Part shown: positions 26,155 to 33,838 of the stretch, piece after piece
How positions within the stretch are numbered: the stretch's first letter is position 1
Layout of the letters: the number at the start of each line of letters is the position of its first letter
Assembly: GCA_020635655.1 (NCBI GenBank)
Contig: JACJZI010000004.1
Coordinates: 62,001-126,000, forward strand
Reading direction: 5' to 3'
From: Flavobacteriales bacterium
Lineage (GTDB): Bacteria > Bacteroidota > Bacteroidia > Flavobacteriales_F > PHOS-HE28
Length of the DNA: 64,000 nucleotides
Notes under the pieces: model-generated
What the model was told of the DNA's origin: nothing
The model's database searches: none
The model's input: only the letters and a program-made list of their open reading frames with translations
Program-made: the position numbers and the translations under genes

Positions 26155-26691
26155 ATGTCGACGCGCCTTCCAGCGATCTCCATCCTCAGCGGCACCGATC
26201 GGCTCGACAGCAATTCCTACCGGCTTGCCTCGATCGTGCGGGGGATCGCCGATCGGCGCGGTCATCCCACGGACCTGTTCTCCCTGCGCGACATGCCGCG
26301 TGATCTTGACCGGATCGGTCCTTACGGTGAGCCAGGCCCAGAGATGCAGGCCATCATCGACAGGCACATTCGCCCCTTCGCGAAGTTGATGTTCGTGATC
26401 CCTGAGTACAACGGTGGTTTCCCGGGTATCTTGAAACTGTTCATGGACAGCGTGCATCCACGTGATTTCCACGGTCGGCAGGCGGCGCTGATCGGTCTGA
26501 GCGATGGAAGGAGCGGCAACCTGCGTGGTCTCGATCATTTCGCCACGATCCTGAACTATGTGCGGGTCAACGTGCTCTGGCACAAGCCGCGGCTCATGGC
26601 GTTCAGTTCCCTGCTCGATGGCGACGGTGCGCTGCCCGACTGGGCCATGGAACTGCTCAACGAGCAGCTCGATCACTTCGAAAGGTTCTGA
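26155..26691 (+). CDS. NADPH-dependent FMN reductase family protein
   Basis: 178 residues from the ATG at 26155. Flavodoxin-like fold with the FMN-phosphate loop ISILSGTDRLDSNSYRLA and the later VIPEYNGGFPGILKLFMDSV, the standard signature of NAD(P)H:FMN/quinone reductases. The usual GSxRxxSxN motif is changed to SGTDRLDSNS but keeps the phosphate-binding Ser/Asn. It is probably a soluble oxidoreductase; the electron acceptor is unknown. Confidence 0.87.
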   Translation: MSTRLPAISILSGTDRLDSNSYRLASIVRGIADRRGHPTDLFSLRDMPRDLDRIGPYGEPGPEMQAIIDRHIRPFAKLMFVIPEYNGGFPGILKLFMDSVHPRDFHGRQAALIGLSDGRSGNLRGLDHFATILNYVRVNVLWHKPRLMAFSSLLDGDGALPDWAMELLNEQLDHFERF

Positions 26692-26706
26692 GAAGCGGCC
26701 GCGGAG

Positions 26707-27081
26707 CTAGCTGCGGTCGAGATCGTCAAAATCCACGTCGGTGAACCGGTCACGTCCCCCTTCACCGGACCCGTCGTTGCCACCCTCAGGGGGAGCAGTG
26801 CGTGGTGCGGGCTGGTCCTGCTGATAGGCGCCGGTCGCGCGCAGTCGGTCGATCTCGTCATAGGCATCGCGCAGACCATCGAGGAACTTCTCGAAATCCT
26901 CCTTGTAGAGAAAGATCTTGTGCTTCTCGTAGGTGGCCGTACCGTCGTCGTGCGTGTGCTTCTTGCTCTCCGTGATGGTGAGGTAGAGGTCCCGGCCGCG
27001 TGTGCTCTTCACGTCGAAGAAATACGTGCGTTTTCCGGCTCGAACGGCCTTGCTATAGACATCCTCGCGATCGTCTACCAT
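26707..27081 (-). CDS. PUR-alpha-like DNA/RNA-binding protein (DUF3276)
   Basis: 124 residues from the ATG at 27081; the longer ORF upstream has no coding character. The PUR repeat is recognisable as VYSKAVRAGKRTYFFDVKSTRGRDLYLTITESKK followed by YEKHKIFLYKEDFEKFLDGLRDAYDEI. Bacterial PUR proteins bind single-stranded nucleic acid. The last 40 residues are disordered and acidic. Perfect -7 box TATCTTTG at 27108-27115. Stops 15 bases from the convergent reductase gene. Confidence 0.92.
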   Translation of the reverse strand: MVDDREDVYSKAVRAGKRTYFFDVKSTRGRDLYLTITESKKHTHDDGTATYEKHKIFLYKEDFEKFLDGLRDAYDEIDRLRATGAYQQDQPAPRTAPPEGGNDGSGEGGRDRFTDVDFDDLDRS

Positions 27082-27107
27082 GATGTGCGTCAGTTGTGTG
27101 GGAGATC

Positions 27108-27115
27108 CAAAGATA
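27108..27115 (-). promoter_or_regulatory. Predicted -7 box TATCTTTG for the PUR gene
   Basis: Perfect TAnnTTTG on the minus strand, 26 bases before the ATG at 27081. Confidence 0.55.
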
Positions 27116-27170
27116 GGCGCCCATCGCTGCGGGTCAAGTGCATGGGAGGCCGTGAGCGACGGCTGAAAAG

Positions 27171-27199
27171 CCGACGCCCCGATCCGATCGGGGCGTCGG
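27171..27199. terminator. Perfect 13-bp hairpin between the PUR gene and rpsA
   Basis: CCGACGCCCCGAT (27171-27183) and ATCGGGGCGTCGG (27187-27199) pair perfectly around a 3-base loop. On the minus strand it is followed by CTTTTC, so it looks like an intrinsic terminator reading left. No gene is visible upstream of it on that strand; rpsA is on the other strand. The 267-base gap 27082-27348 otherwise holds only the two predicted promoters. Confidence 0.55.
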
Positions 27200-27238
27200 G
27201 GTCCGTGCCGATGTAATGGACCGAACGCGGAGATCACA

Positions 27239-27246
27239 TACCTTTG
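27239..27246 (+). promoter_or_regulatory. Predicted -7 box TACCTTTG for rpsA
   Basis: Perfect TAnnTTTG; transcription would start near 27253 and give a leader of about 95 bases before the S1 start at 27349. The longer leader could allow S1 autoregulation, as known elsewhere, but no specific structure was identified. Confidence 0.55.
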
Positions 27247-27348
27247 CAGCCCTTTTTGGATAAGCCCGTGCAGGGATGCCACGGGAACACACGAACCCTC
27301 TTCCGGAACGCATCCCCATGGTCCGGGATACAATCGCAGCACAGCCAC

Positions 27349-29265
27349 ATGGCTGAAGAACTACAACAGGCCACGGAGGTGGCCGAGAAGAAGGCCGGTA
27401 ACTCGGCCGTCACGCCCAACGGTACCGTTCAATTCGCCGAGCCCCCCGCCGATTTCGATTGGGGTGCCTTGGAGGATGAGAAGCGGGTGATCCCCACCGA
27501 CCAGCGGGAGAAGATGGAGAAGGCCTACGAGGATACCCTAACCAGCATCGCGGAGAAGGAGGTCCTGATGGGCACCGTGGTGGGCATGAACAAGAAGGAG
27601 GTCGTCATCAACATCGGCTACAAGTCCGAGGGTGTCGTACCCCTGAGCGAGTTCCGCTACAAACCCGACCTGAAAGTGGGTGATCAGGTGGAGGTTTACA
27701 TCGAGAAGCAGGAGGACAAGAGCGGGCAGATGATCGTGAGCCACAAGACGGCCCGCGTGCACAATGCCTGGGTGAAGGTGAACCATGCCATGGAGAAGGA
27801 CGAGGTCATCACCGGCTTTGTCAAGTGCCGCACCAAGGGCGGGCTGATCGTGGACGTGTTCGGCATAGAGGCGTTCCTGCCCGGCAGCCAGATCGACGTG
27901 AAACCCATTCGCGACTACGATCAGTATGTGGGCAAGAACATGGAGTTCAAGGTCGTCAAGATCAACCAGGAGTTCAAGAACGTCGTGGTGAGCCACAAGG
28001 CGCTGATCGAGGCGGAATTGGAGGCCCAGAAAAAGCAGATCATCAGTGGCCTGGAAAAAGGCCAGGTGCTGGAAGGCACCGTCAAGAACATCACAAGCTA
28101 TGGGGTGTTCGTGGACCTGGGTGGTGTGGATGGATTGATCCATATCACCGATCTGAGCTGGGGCCGCGTAAGCCACCCCGAGGAGGTGGTGAAGCTGGAC
28201 GACAAGATCAACGTGGTGATCCTGGACTTCGACGATGAGAAGAAGCGGATCGCCCTTGGTCTGAAGCAGCTGAGCCCCCACCCGTGGGATGCCCTGGACG
28301 CCAACCTCAACGCCGGCGACAAGGTCCACGGCAAGGTCATGGTGATCACCGATTACGGGGCGTTCGTGGAAGTGGCCCCCGGCGTGGAGGGTCTGCTCCA
28401 TGTGAGCGAGATGAGCTGGAGCCAGCATCTGCGCAGCCCGAAGGACTTCCTGAAGGAAGGTCAGGAGATCGAGTGTGTGATCCTGAACATCGACCGCGAC
28501 GAGCGCAAGATGAGCCTCGGCATGAAGCAGCTGGCACCGGATCCCTGGGCGGACATCGAGTTCAAGTACCCCGTGGGCAGCCGCCACACCGCCAAGGTCC
28601 GCAACTTCACCCACTTCGGCATCTTCGCCGAGCTGGAGGAGGGCGTCGACGGCCTCATCCACATCAGCGATCTCAGCTGGACCAAGCGCATCAAGCATCC
28701 CAGCGAGTTCTGCAACGTGGGTGATGAGATCGAAGTGCAGGTCCTGGAGGTCGACAAGGAGAACCGACGCCTGAGCCTGGGTCACAAGCAGGTGGAGGAG
28801 AACCCCTGGGAGGTGTTCGCAGGCACGTTCGCCGTGGGCAGTGTGCATGAGGGCACGCTCATCGGTCGCAATGGCAACAATTTCATCGTGGCCCTGCCCT
28901 ATGGGGTCGAGGGAACGGTCAGCGCCAAGCATCTGAAAAAGGAGGATGGCGGCAAGGCCGAGCTCGAGGAAAAGCTGCCGTTCAAGGTCCTGGAGTTCAA
29001 TGCCGATGCCCGGCGGATCGTCCTGAGCCACACCCGCACCTTCGAAGAGGGTGAGGACGAGGCCCCGGCCGCCAAGCGCGGAGGGCGTCGCGGGGACGGC
29101 CAGAGCCCGAGCGTGAAGAGCGTGAACGAGAAGGTGGAGAAAAGCACCCTCGGCGACCTTGGTGTCCTCAGCGACCTGAAGAGCGCCATGGAGGACCAGG
29201 AGAAATCCGGCAAGGGAACGAAGAAGAAGCAGAACGAGGAGGACGGCGACGACGCCGGCGCATAG
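27349..29265 (+). CDS. rpsA: 30S ribosomal protein S1
   Basis: 638 residues from the ATG at 27349. mRNA-binding ribosomal protein that unwinds and docks messages. Six S1 (OB-fold) repeats can be followed, starting about residue 75 (GTVVGMNKKEVVINIGYKSEG). The strongest are GTVKNITSYGVFVDLGGVDGLIHITDLSW, GKVMVITDYGAFVEVAPGVEGLLHVSEMSW and AKVRNFTHFGIFAELEEGVDGLIHISDLSW. The C-terminal 60 residues are charged and end in a Lys-rich then acidic tail. In Bacteroidota S1 is important for initiation without Shine-Dalgarno sequences, which fits the weak ribosome sites here. Confidence 0.97.
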   Translation: MAEELQQATEVAEKKAGNSAVTPNGTVQFAEPPADFDWGALEDEKRVIPTDQREKMEKAYEDTLTSIAEKEVLMGTVVGMNKKEVVINIGYKSEGVVPLSEFRYKPDLKVGDQVEVYIEKQEDKSGQMIVSHKTARVHNAWVKVNHAMEKDEVITGFVKCRTKGGLIVDVFGIEAFLPGSQIDVKPIRDYDQYVGKNMEFKVVKINQEFKNVVVSHKALIEAELEAQKKQIISGLEKGQVLEGTVKNITSYGVFVDLGGVDGLIHITDLSWGRVSHPEEVVKLDDKINVVILDFDDEKKRIALGLKQLSPHPWDALDANLNAGDKVHGKVMVITDYGAFVEVAPGVEGLLHVSEMSWSQHLRSPKDFLKEGQEIECVILNIDRDERKMSLGMKQLAPDPWADIEFKYPVGSRHTAKVRNFTHFGIFAELEEGVDGLIHISDLSWTKRIKHPSEFCNVGDEIEVQVLEVDKENRRLSLGHKQVEENPWEVFAGTFAVGSVHEGTLIGRNGNNFIVALPYGVEGTVSAKHLKKEDGGKAELEEKLPFKVLEFNADARRIVLSHTRTFEEGEDEAPAAKRGGRRGDGQSPSVKSVNEKVEKSTLGDLGVLSDLKSAMEDQEKSGKGTKKKQNEEDGDDAGA

Positions 29266-29288
29266 CACGTTCCTGGAATGAACGATGA

Positions 29289-29316
29289 CGCGGCCCCGCC
29301 CACCGGTGGGGCCGCG
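29289..29316 (+). terminator. GC-rich hairpin terminator after rpsA
   Basis: CGCGGCCCC (29289-29297) pairs with GGGGCCGCG (29308-29316) around a 10-base loop, 23 bases after the rpsA stop. The following T content is low (CTCGTTGG), so termination may be partial. Confidence 0.6.
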
Positions 29317-29351
29317 CTCGTTGGGGCAGGCCCTGCTATCTTCGCCGCGGC

Positions 29352-29945
29352 ATGCGCACATCCGTCATCCTGGGCTCCAAGGCATTCGCCCTCACCCTGA
29401 CGCGGCTGTGCTATCAGCTGATCGAGGACCATGGCGACCTGAGAAGGACCGTGCTGCTCGGTCTTCAGCCGCGAGGCGTGCTCCTGGCCCGCCGGTTGCG
29501 GGATGAACTGGCCGGGATACTGAAGCACGAGGAGTTCCTGTATGGCGAGTTGGACATCACCTTCCATCGGGATGATTTCCGCAGACGGGCCACGCCGTTG
29601 GCCCCGAGCGCGACACAGCTGGACATCACCATCGATGGCCTGCCGGTGGTCCTGATCGACGATGTGCTCTACACGGGGCGCAGCATCCGTGCCGGGCTCG
29701 ATGCGCTCCTGGCCTTTGGAAGGCCCGGACAGGTCCAGTTGCTCACCTTGATCGACCGGCGTTTCCAGCGTGAGCTTCCCATCCAGCCGGATTATGTCGG
29801 CCGTTGGGTGGACAGTCTTTCCGGCCAGCGCGTGAGCGTGGAATGGACGGAGACGGAGAAGGCCGATCGCGTGGTGCTGGAGACCGATATTGCGCAGGAA
29901 AGGGGGGGGTCCCCGACGACCAGTCCGTCTTCCCATGAGCACTGA
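29352..29945 (+). CDS. pyrR: PyrR-like phosphoribosyltransferase
   Basis: 197 residues. PRTase fold with the PRPP loop VVLIDDVLYTGRSIRAGLDAL and the RxFQRELPIQPDYVGRWV region of PyrR. The family joins uracil phosphoribosyltransferase activity with, in Gram-positives, control of pyr mRNA. Immediately followed by pyrB (11-base overlap), which supports a pyrimidine role. A box TATCTTCG (29337-29344) lies so close that the mRNA would be nearly leaderless, leaving no room for an attenuator ahead of pyrR. The C-terminal tail contains an eight-G run (29902-29909). A second PyrR-like gene is at 46493. Confidence 0.9.
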   Translation: MRTSVILGSKAFALTLTRLCYQLIEDHGDLRRTVLLGLQPRGVLLARRLRDELAGILKHEEFLYGELDITFHRDDFRRRATPLAPSATQLDITIDGLPVVLIDDVLYTGRSIRAGLDALLAFGRPGQVQLLTLIDRRFQRELPIQPDYVGRWVDSLSGQRVSVEWTETEKADRVVLETDIAQERGGSPTTSPSSHEH

Positions 29946-30897
29946 GACGGTGAGCGACCAGCTGAGCACGGACCATCTGCTGGGCATGGCCGACCTGACA
30001 GCGGATGACATCGCCCTCATCTTCCGCACCGCGGACGGCTTCAAGGAAGTGCTCCGCCGACCGATCAAGAAAGTACCGTCGCTCAGGGACATCACCATCG
30101 CCAATCTCTTCTTCGAGAACAGCACGCGGACAAGGATCAGCTTCGAACTGGCAGAGAAACGCCTGAGCGCGGACGTCATCAACTTCAGTTCCGCGGCCTC
30201 CAGCGTCAAGAAGGGCGAGACCCTGATCGACACGGTGAACAACATCCTGGCGATGAAGGTCGACATGGTGGTGATGCGCCATCCCGATCCGGGAGCGGCG
30301 GTGTTCCTCAGCCGCCATGTGAACGCGCGGATCATCAATGCCGGTGACGGCACGCATGAGCATCCGACACAGGCTCTGCTGGACGCTTACAGCATCCGGG
30401 AAAGGCTGGGGAGCGTGAAGGGAAGGAAAGTGGTCATCGTGGGCGATATCCTCCATTCGCGTGTCGCGCTCAGCAACATGCTCTGTCTGAAAAAACTGGG
30501 GGCCGAGGTCATGCTTTGCGGGCCACCCACGCTCATGCCCCGGCACGTGGCCAGCATGGGCGTACGGGTCGAACACGACCTGGACAAGGCACTGCGCTGG
30601 TGCGATGTGGCGAACATGCTACGGATCCAGTTGGAGCGACAGGCGGATGATGGCCCCGCGTACTTCCCGTCGCTGCGGGAATACGCCATGTTGTACGGTC
30701 TGGACCGCCAGCGTTATGAACGCATCGGAAGGGATATCGTGATCATGCATCCGGGGCCGATCAATCGGGGGGTGGAGATCACCAGTGATGTGGCCGACAG
30801 TGGCGCGAGCATCATCCTGGACCAGGTGGAGAACGGTGTGGCCGTGCGGATGGCGGTACTCTACCTGCTCGCGGGAGGGATCCATCGCGACAATTGA
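29935..30897 (+). CDS. pyrB: Aspartate carbamoyltransferase catalytic subunit
   Basis: 320 residues from the ATG at 29935. Condenses carbamoyl phosphate and aspartate in the first committed pyrimidine step. Carbamoyl-phosphate motif FENSTRTRISFELA, KKGETLIDT, MRHPDPGAA, GDGTHEHPTQALLD and the aspartate-loop-like MHPGPINRGVEI are all present. Overlaps pyrR by 11 bases. No regulatory pyrI follows. Confidence 0.97.
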   Translation: MSTETVSDQLSTDHLLGMADLTADDIALIFRTADGFKEVLRRPIKKVPSLRDITIANLFFENSTRTRISFELAEKRLSADVINFSSAASSVKKGETLIDTVNNILAMKVDMVVMRHPDPGAAVFLSRHVNARIINAGDGTHEHPTQALLDAYSIRERLGSVKGRKVVIVGDILHSRVALSNMLCLKKLGAEVMLCGPPTLMPRHVASMGVRVEHDLDKALRWCDVANMLRIQLERQADDGPAYFPSLREYAMLYGLDRQRYERIGRDIVIMHPGPINRGVEITSDVADSGASIILDQVENGVAVRMAVLYLLAGGIHRDN

Positions 30898-30939
30898 GCG
30901 GCTCGCTATCTTTACCGCCAACGCCGCTGAGCGAGCACC

Positions 30940-31314
30940 ATGAACTTCACCATCGACGACAAGGGCAAGTACACGTTGGTCACGTCCAACGTGGACAAAT
31001 TGGACACCACCTGCGCGCCCGAACTGAAGAGCGAACTGGTGTACCTGAACAAGACGGGCGTGCGCAACATCATCATCGATCTGTCCGCCACGCGCTATTG
31101 CGACTCCTCGGGCCTCAGTGCCCTGCTCGTCGCCAATCGGCTTTGCCGAAGCGTTTCCGGCACGCTGGTGGTCTGCGGACTGCAGGAGCCCGTGCAGAAA
31201 CTCGTTCAGATCTCCCAGCTCGAGAGCGTGCTGTCCATCACCCCTTCCCTCAATGAGGCCGTGGACCTGCTCTTCATGGAACAGATCGAAAAGGACGTCA
31301 AGAAGGACCAATAG
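30940..31314 (+). CDS. STAS-domain anti-sigma factor antagonist-like protein
   Basis: 124 residues. Single STAS domain with the core IIIDLSATRYCDSSGLSALLVANRLCRSV; the Ser of DSSG is the usual phosphorylation site of anti-anti-sigma factors (SpoIIAA type). No kinase partner is in the window. In Flavobacteriia a STAS gene is commonly found just before RNase Z; here a T9SS gene is placed between. Box TATCTTTA at 30907-30914. Confidence 0.9.
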   Translation: MNFTIDDKGKYTLVTSNVDKLDTTCAPELKSELVYLNKTGVRNIIIDLSATRYCDSSGLSALLVANRLCRSVSGTLVVCGLQEPVQKLVQISQLESVLSITPSLNEAVDLLFMEQIEKDVKKDQ

Positions 31315-31321
31315 CCCCCCT

Positions 31322-32083
31322 ATGCGGAAGATCCTACTCGCGCTCGTTGCTGTCGCCAGCTTTGAACAGGCTGGTGCGCAGTGCATCCCGAACCCCGCTT
31401 ACCAGGACAGCGTGTTCGGTGTTTGGCCCGATTCCCTGGAAGGATTCGCCCACGGCATCGTGAACATCTTCTACAGCGATACGCTGTACATGAAGGTGCC
31501 CAGCGACGCCGGTGAGATCGACCCGCTCTATGCAGGGGTCGTGCTGGATTCGGTCCGGTTCGATGGCGTGGATGGGCTGCCACCGGGATTGGCGGTCGAC
31601 TGCAATTCGCAAACACCCGCACCCTGCACCTACCTCACCGGGATCCTGGGTTGTGGTCTGATCGATGGGATACCCACTGCGATAGGGGATTTCCCCCTGA
31701 CGTTCAATGTGACGGCCTATACCTTCGTGTTGAACAACGTGGTGCCGTTCCCCTATGCCTTCCAAGGTTATCACATCGTGATCGACCCGGACACCGCGAT
31801 CGGCATATCCGAGATCGGACGAACGGATCTGGGCAGCGTGCGCAACGTACCGAACCCGTTCGCCGATCGCACCACCATCGAATTCCAATTGGCACAAGCC
31901 GGGAAGGTGCATTTCAAAGCGTTCAACCTGATCGGCGAGCAATTGCGTGAGCAGGAGATGAACGGCCGTTCCGGCCTCAACCGATTGCAGTTCAACGCGG
32001 ATGGTCTGGAGGACGGGATCTATCTGTACAAGCTGGAGACGGACCGGTCGAGCTATACCGGTCGCATGGTCCTGCACCGTTGA
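31322..32083 (+). CDS. Secreted protein with T9SS C-terminal sorting domain
   Basis: 253 residues from the ATG at 31322, 8 bases after the STAS stop. Signal peptide MRKILLALVAVASFEQAGAQ. The middle is beta-rich with two Cys pairs and no known catalytic motif (DSVRFDGVDGLPPGLAVDC). Residues about 170-253 carry NVPNPFADRTTIEFQLAQAGKVHFKAFNLIGEQ and GIYLYKLETDRSSYTGRMVL, a standard type A sorting domain. The function of the passenger is unknown. Followed by a strong terminator. Confidence 0.88.
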   Translation: MRKILLALVAVASFEQAGAQCIPNPAYQDSVFGVWPDSLEGFAHGIVNIFYSDTLYMKVPSDAGEIDPLYAGVVLDSVRFDGVDGLPPGLAVDCNSQTPAPCTYLTGILGCGLIDGIPTAIGDFPLTFNVTAYTFVLNNVVPFPYAFQGYHIVIDPDTAIGISEIGRTDLGSVRNVPNPFADRTTIEFQLAQAGKVHFKAFNLIGEQLREQEMNGRSGLNRLQFNADGLEDGIYLYKLETDRSSYTGRMVLHR

Positions 32084-32108
32084 GATGACCCCGTGAACCT
32101 GTTCGAGG

Positions 32109-32131
32109 AAGCCCCGGTCGCGGGGCTTTTT
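32109..32131 (+). terminator. Intrinsic terminator
   Basis: AAGCCCCG (32109-32116), loop GTCG, CGGGGCTT (32121-32128) and a TTTTT run: a textbook hairpin with U-tract ending the STAS / T9SS transcript before RNase Z. Confidence 0.8.
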
Positions 32132-32141
32132 CGTTCAGCCC

Positions 32142-33068
32142 ATGACACGATTCGCTGTCACGACACTTGGGACCGGAGCTGCGCTCCCGGCCCGCGGGCG
32201 TTCACCTTCCGCACAGGTCCTGGATGCGAATGGATCGCTCTACTTGATCGATTGCGGGGAGGGTACGCAGGAACGCCTGCGTGCGAGCGGTGCCAACTTT
32301 CAACGCATCCGGCATGTGTTCATCGGTCATTTGCATGGTGATCACTATCTGGGCCTCATGGGCCTGATCAGCAGTTTCCATTTGATGGGCCGCAGCGGCC
32401 CATTGGACGTGCACGCTCCGGAAGGATTGCAGGCGATCATCGACCTGCAGTTGCGCACTTCGCGCACCTTCCTTCGCTATCCGCTGACCTTCCACATCAT
32501 CCGACCGGAGAATGGACGAACGCTCCTGGAGGATGAGCATGTCACGGTCCATGGTCTCGCGCTGCGCCACCGCCTGCCCTGCACGGGATTCGTCTTCCGT
32601 GAACAGCCTGCACCACGGAACCTGCGCAAGGACCAGGTGCACCGCGTGCCCCATTTCGAGCGGAACGCGGTGAAGGCGGGGGAGGATCTCGTGCTGGACG
32701 ACGGAACAGTTGTGCCCAATGCCGAACTGACCGTTGCCCCACCGCCGCCACGCAGCTACGCCTACTGCTCCGATACGGCATACACACCGGGCATCGTGCC
32801 CTTCATCCGACAGGTCGACCTGTTGTACCACGAGGCAACATTCACGGAGCAGCTCGCCGAGCGTGCCAGGGAAACATTGCATTCCACGGCCCGTCAGGCT
32901 GCGATGATCGCCCGGGAGGCCGGCGCTCGGCGGTTGCTTCTGGGGCACTTCAGTTCGCGGTACAAGAACACCGAAGTGCTCCTTGCCGAGGCCCGCGCGG
33001 TCTTCCCGTCCGTGGAGGCGAGCAGCGATGGCTGCACCTATGCGATCGATCAACGAACGATCGTGTAA
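32142..33068 (+). CDS. rnz: Ribonuclease Z
   Basis: 308 residues. tRNA 3'-processing endonuclease of the metallo-beta-lactamase superfamily. Metal motif HVFIGHLHGDHYLGLMGL (HxHxDH), GTGAALPARGRSPSAQVL at the N-terminus, YCSDTAY with its Asp, LYHEATFTE and the late GHFSSRY. Both tRNA genes in this window lack an encoded CCA end, so this enzyme's trimming followed by CCA addition is needed. Confidence 0.95.
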   Translation: MTRFAVTTLGTGAALPARGRSPSAQVLDANGSLYLIDCGEGTQERLRASGANFQRIRHVFIGHLHGDHYLGLMGLISSFHLMGRSGPLDVHAPEGLQAIIDLQLRTSRTFLRYPLTFHIIRPENGRTLLEDEHVTVHGLALRHRLPCTGFVFREQPAPRNLRKDQVHRVPHFERNAVKAGEDLVLDDGTVVPNAELTVAPPPPRSYAYCSDTAYTPGIVPFIRQVDLLYHEATFTEQLAERARETLHSTARQAAMIAREAGARRLLLGHFSSRYKNTEVLLAEARAVFPSVEASSDGCTYAIDQRTIV

Positions 33069-33099
33069 AACCGGACTTGGGAGGACCGCATGCCGGGGG

Positions 33100-33107
33100 T
33101 ACCTTTG
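33100..33107 (+). promoter_or_regulatory. Predicted promoter (-7 box TACCTTTG) for the LuxR-type regulator
   Basis: Perfect TAnnTTTG with a TTG 20 bases upstream (33077-33079) as a possible -33 element. Transcription would begin near 33113, exactly at the palindrome described next. Confidence 0.6.
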
Positions 33108-33111
33108 CCTC

Positions 33112-33132
33112 TGTTTAGAATCATTCTAAACA
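33112..33132. promoter_or_regulatory. Perfect 9+3+9 palindromic operator, Fur-box-like
   Basis: Arms TGTTTAGAA and TTCTAAACA flank TCA in perfect dyad symmetry, ending five bases before the ATG of the LuxR-type gene. The AT-rich sequence stands out in this GC-rich DNA. It resembles TTTAGAAT-N-ATTCTAAA operators that I recall for Fur in Flavobacteriia. Its place at the predicted transcription start fits repression. The regulator's identity is inference. Confidence 0.6.
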
Positions 33133-33136
33133 AGTC

Positions 33137-33820
33137 ATGCCGATCCGTACGCTTCTTGCAGACCATGCCGACCTCGCGTTGATCGGATTGCGCCAGATCC
33201 TGGGTGGCGTGGATCGGATCATGGTGGTCGGCGAGGTCAGGGAGGCGAAAATGTTGGGGGATGCGTTGGACGCGCTCAGGCCGGATGTCGTGCTCATCGA
33301 TCATACGGCGGAGGGCTTCGACGCGAACGCTATTCGGGACGGCATCCAGCGGCGCAAAAGGACCCGGTTCATCTCCATCACCCCCGACCCATCACCGGTC
33401 GCGCTCATGAACGCCGTGCGTGGGGGCGTGACCAGCTACGTGAAGAAGGATTGCGATGCCCAGGAGATCATCGATGCGGTGTTGCATACTGCGGACGGTG
33501 ATCGGTTCTTCTGTGGGAAGATCGTCGAGGCCATGCAACGGGCTTCGATCGACCTGGACCGGCTGGTGGACGTGGAACTGACCTGTGAGCCGATCTCGCT
33601 CAGTGAACGGGAGTACGAGATCATCGCCCTCATTGCGGATGGCCTGTCATACACACGGATCGCGGACCAGCTCCATCTCAGCGCCCACACGGTGACCACG
33701 CACCGCAGGAACATCATGCAGAAGCTCGGTGTGAACAATACCGCTGCTTTGGTGATGTATGCGGTAAGGCACGGGCTGACCTCCCCGAACAAGTTCCTGT
33801 TCAACGGAACCCGGGTGTAG
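33137..33820 (+). CDS. NarL/LuxR-type response regulator
   Basis: 227 residues. The receiver domain (1-120) keeps the acidic pocket (LLADHADL), a phospho-acceptor Asp in DVVLIDH and the Lys in SYVKKD, although the family's usual VLMDI is altered. The C-terminal LuxR-type HTH (about 150-215) reads SLSEREYEIIALIADGLSYTRIADQLHLSAHTVTTHRRNIMQKLGVNNTAALVMYAV. No histidine kinase is adjacent. The palindrome just upstream suggests that its own transcription is tightly controlled, perhaps by iron. Confidence 0.92.
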   Translation: MPIRTLLADHADLALIGLRQILGGVDRIMVVGEVREAKMLGDALDALRPDVVLIDHTAEGFDANAIRDGIQRRKRTRFISITPDPSPVALMNAVRGGVTSYVKKDCDAQEIIDAVLHTADGDRFFCGKIVEAMQRASIDLDRLVDVELTCEPISLSEREYEIIALIADGLSYTRIADQLHLSAHTVTTHRRNIMQKLGVNNTAALVMYAVRHGLTSPNKFLFNGTRV

Positions 33821-33838
33821 ACGCCCTATTTTTCGTTT

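Noticed and set aside
27538..29361. Minus-strand 607-aa ORF opposite rpsA
   Set aside because: Shadow of rpsA codons; His/Leu/Asp-rich repetitive text reflects the six S1 repeats.
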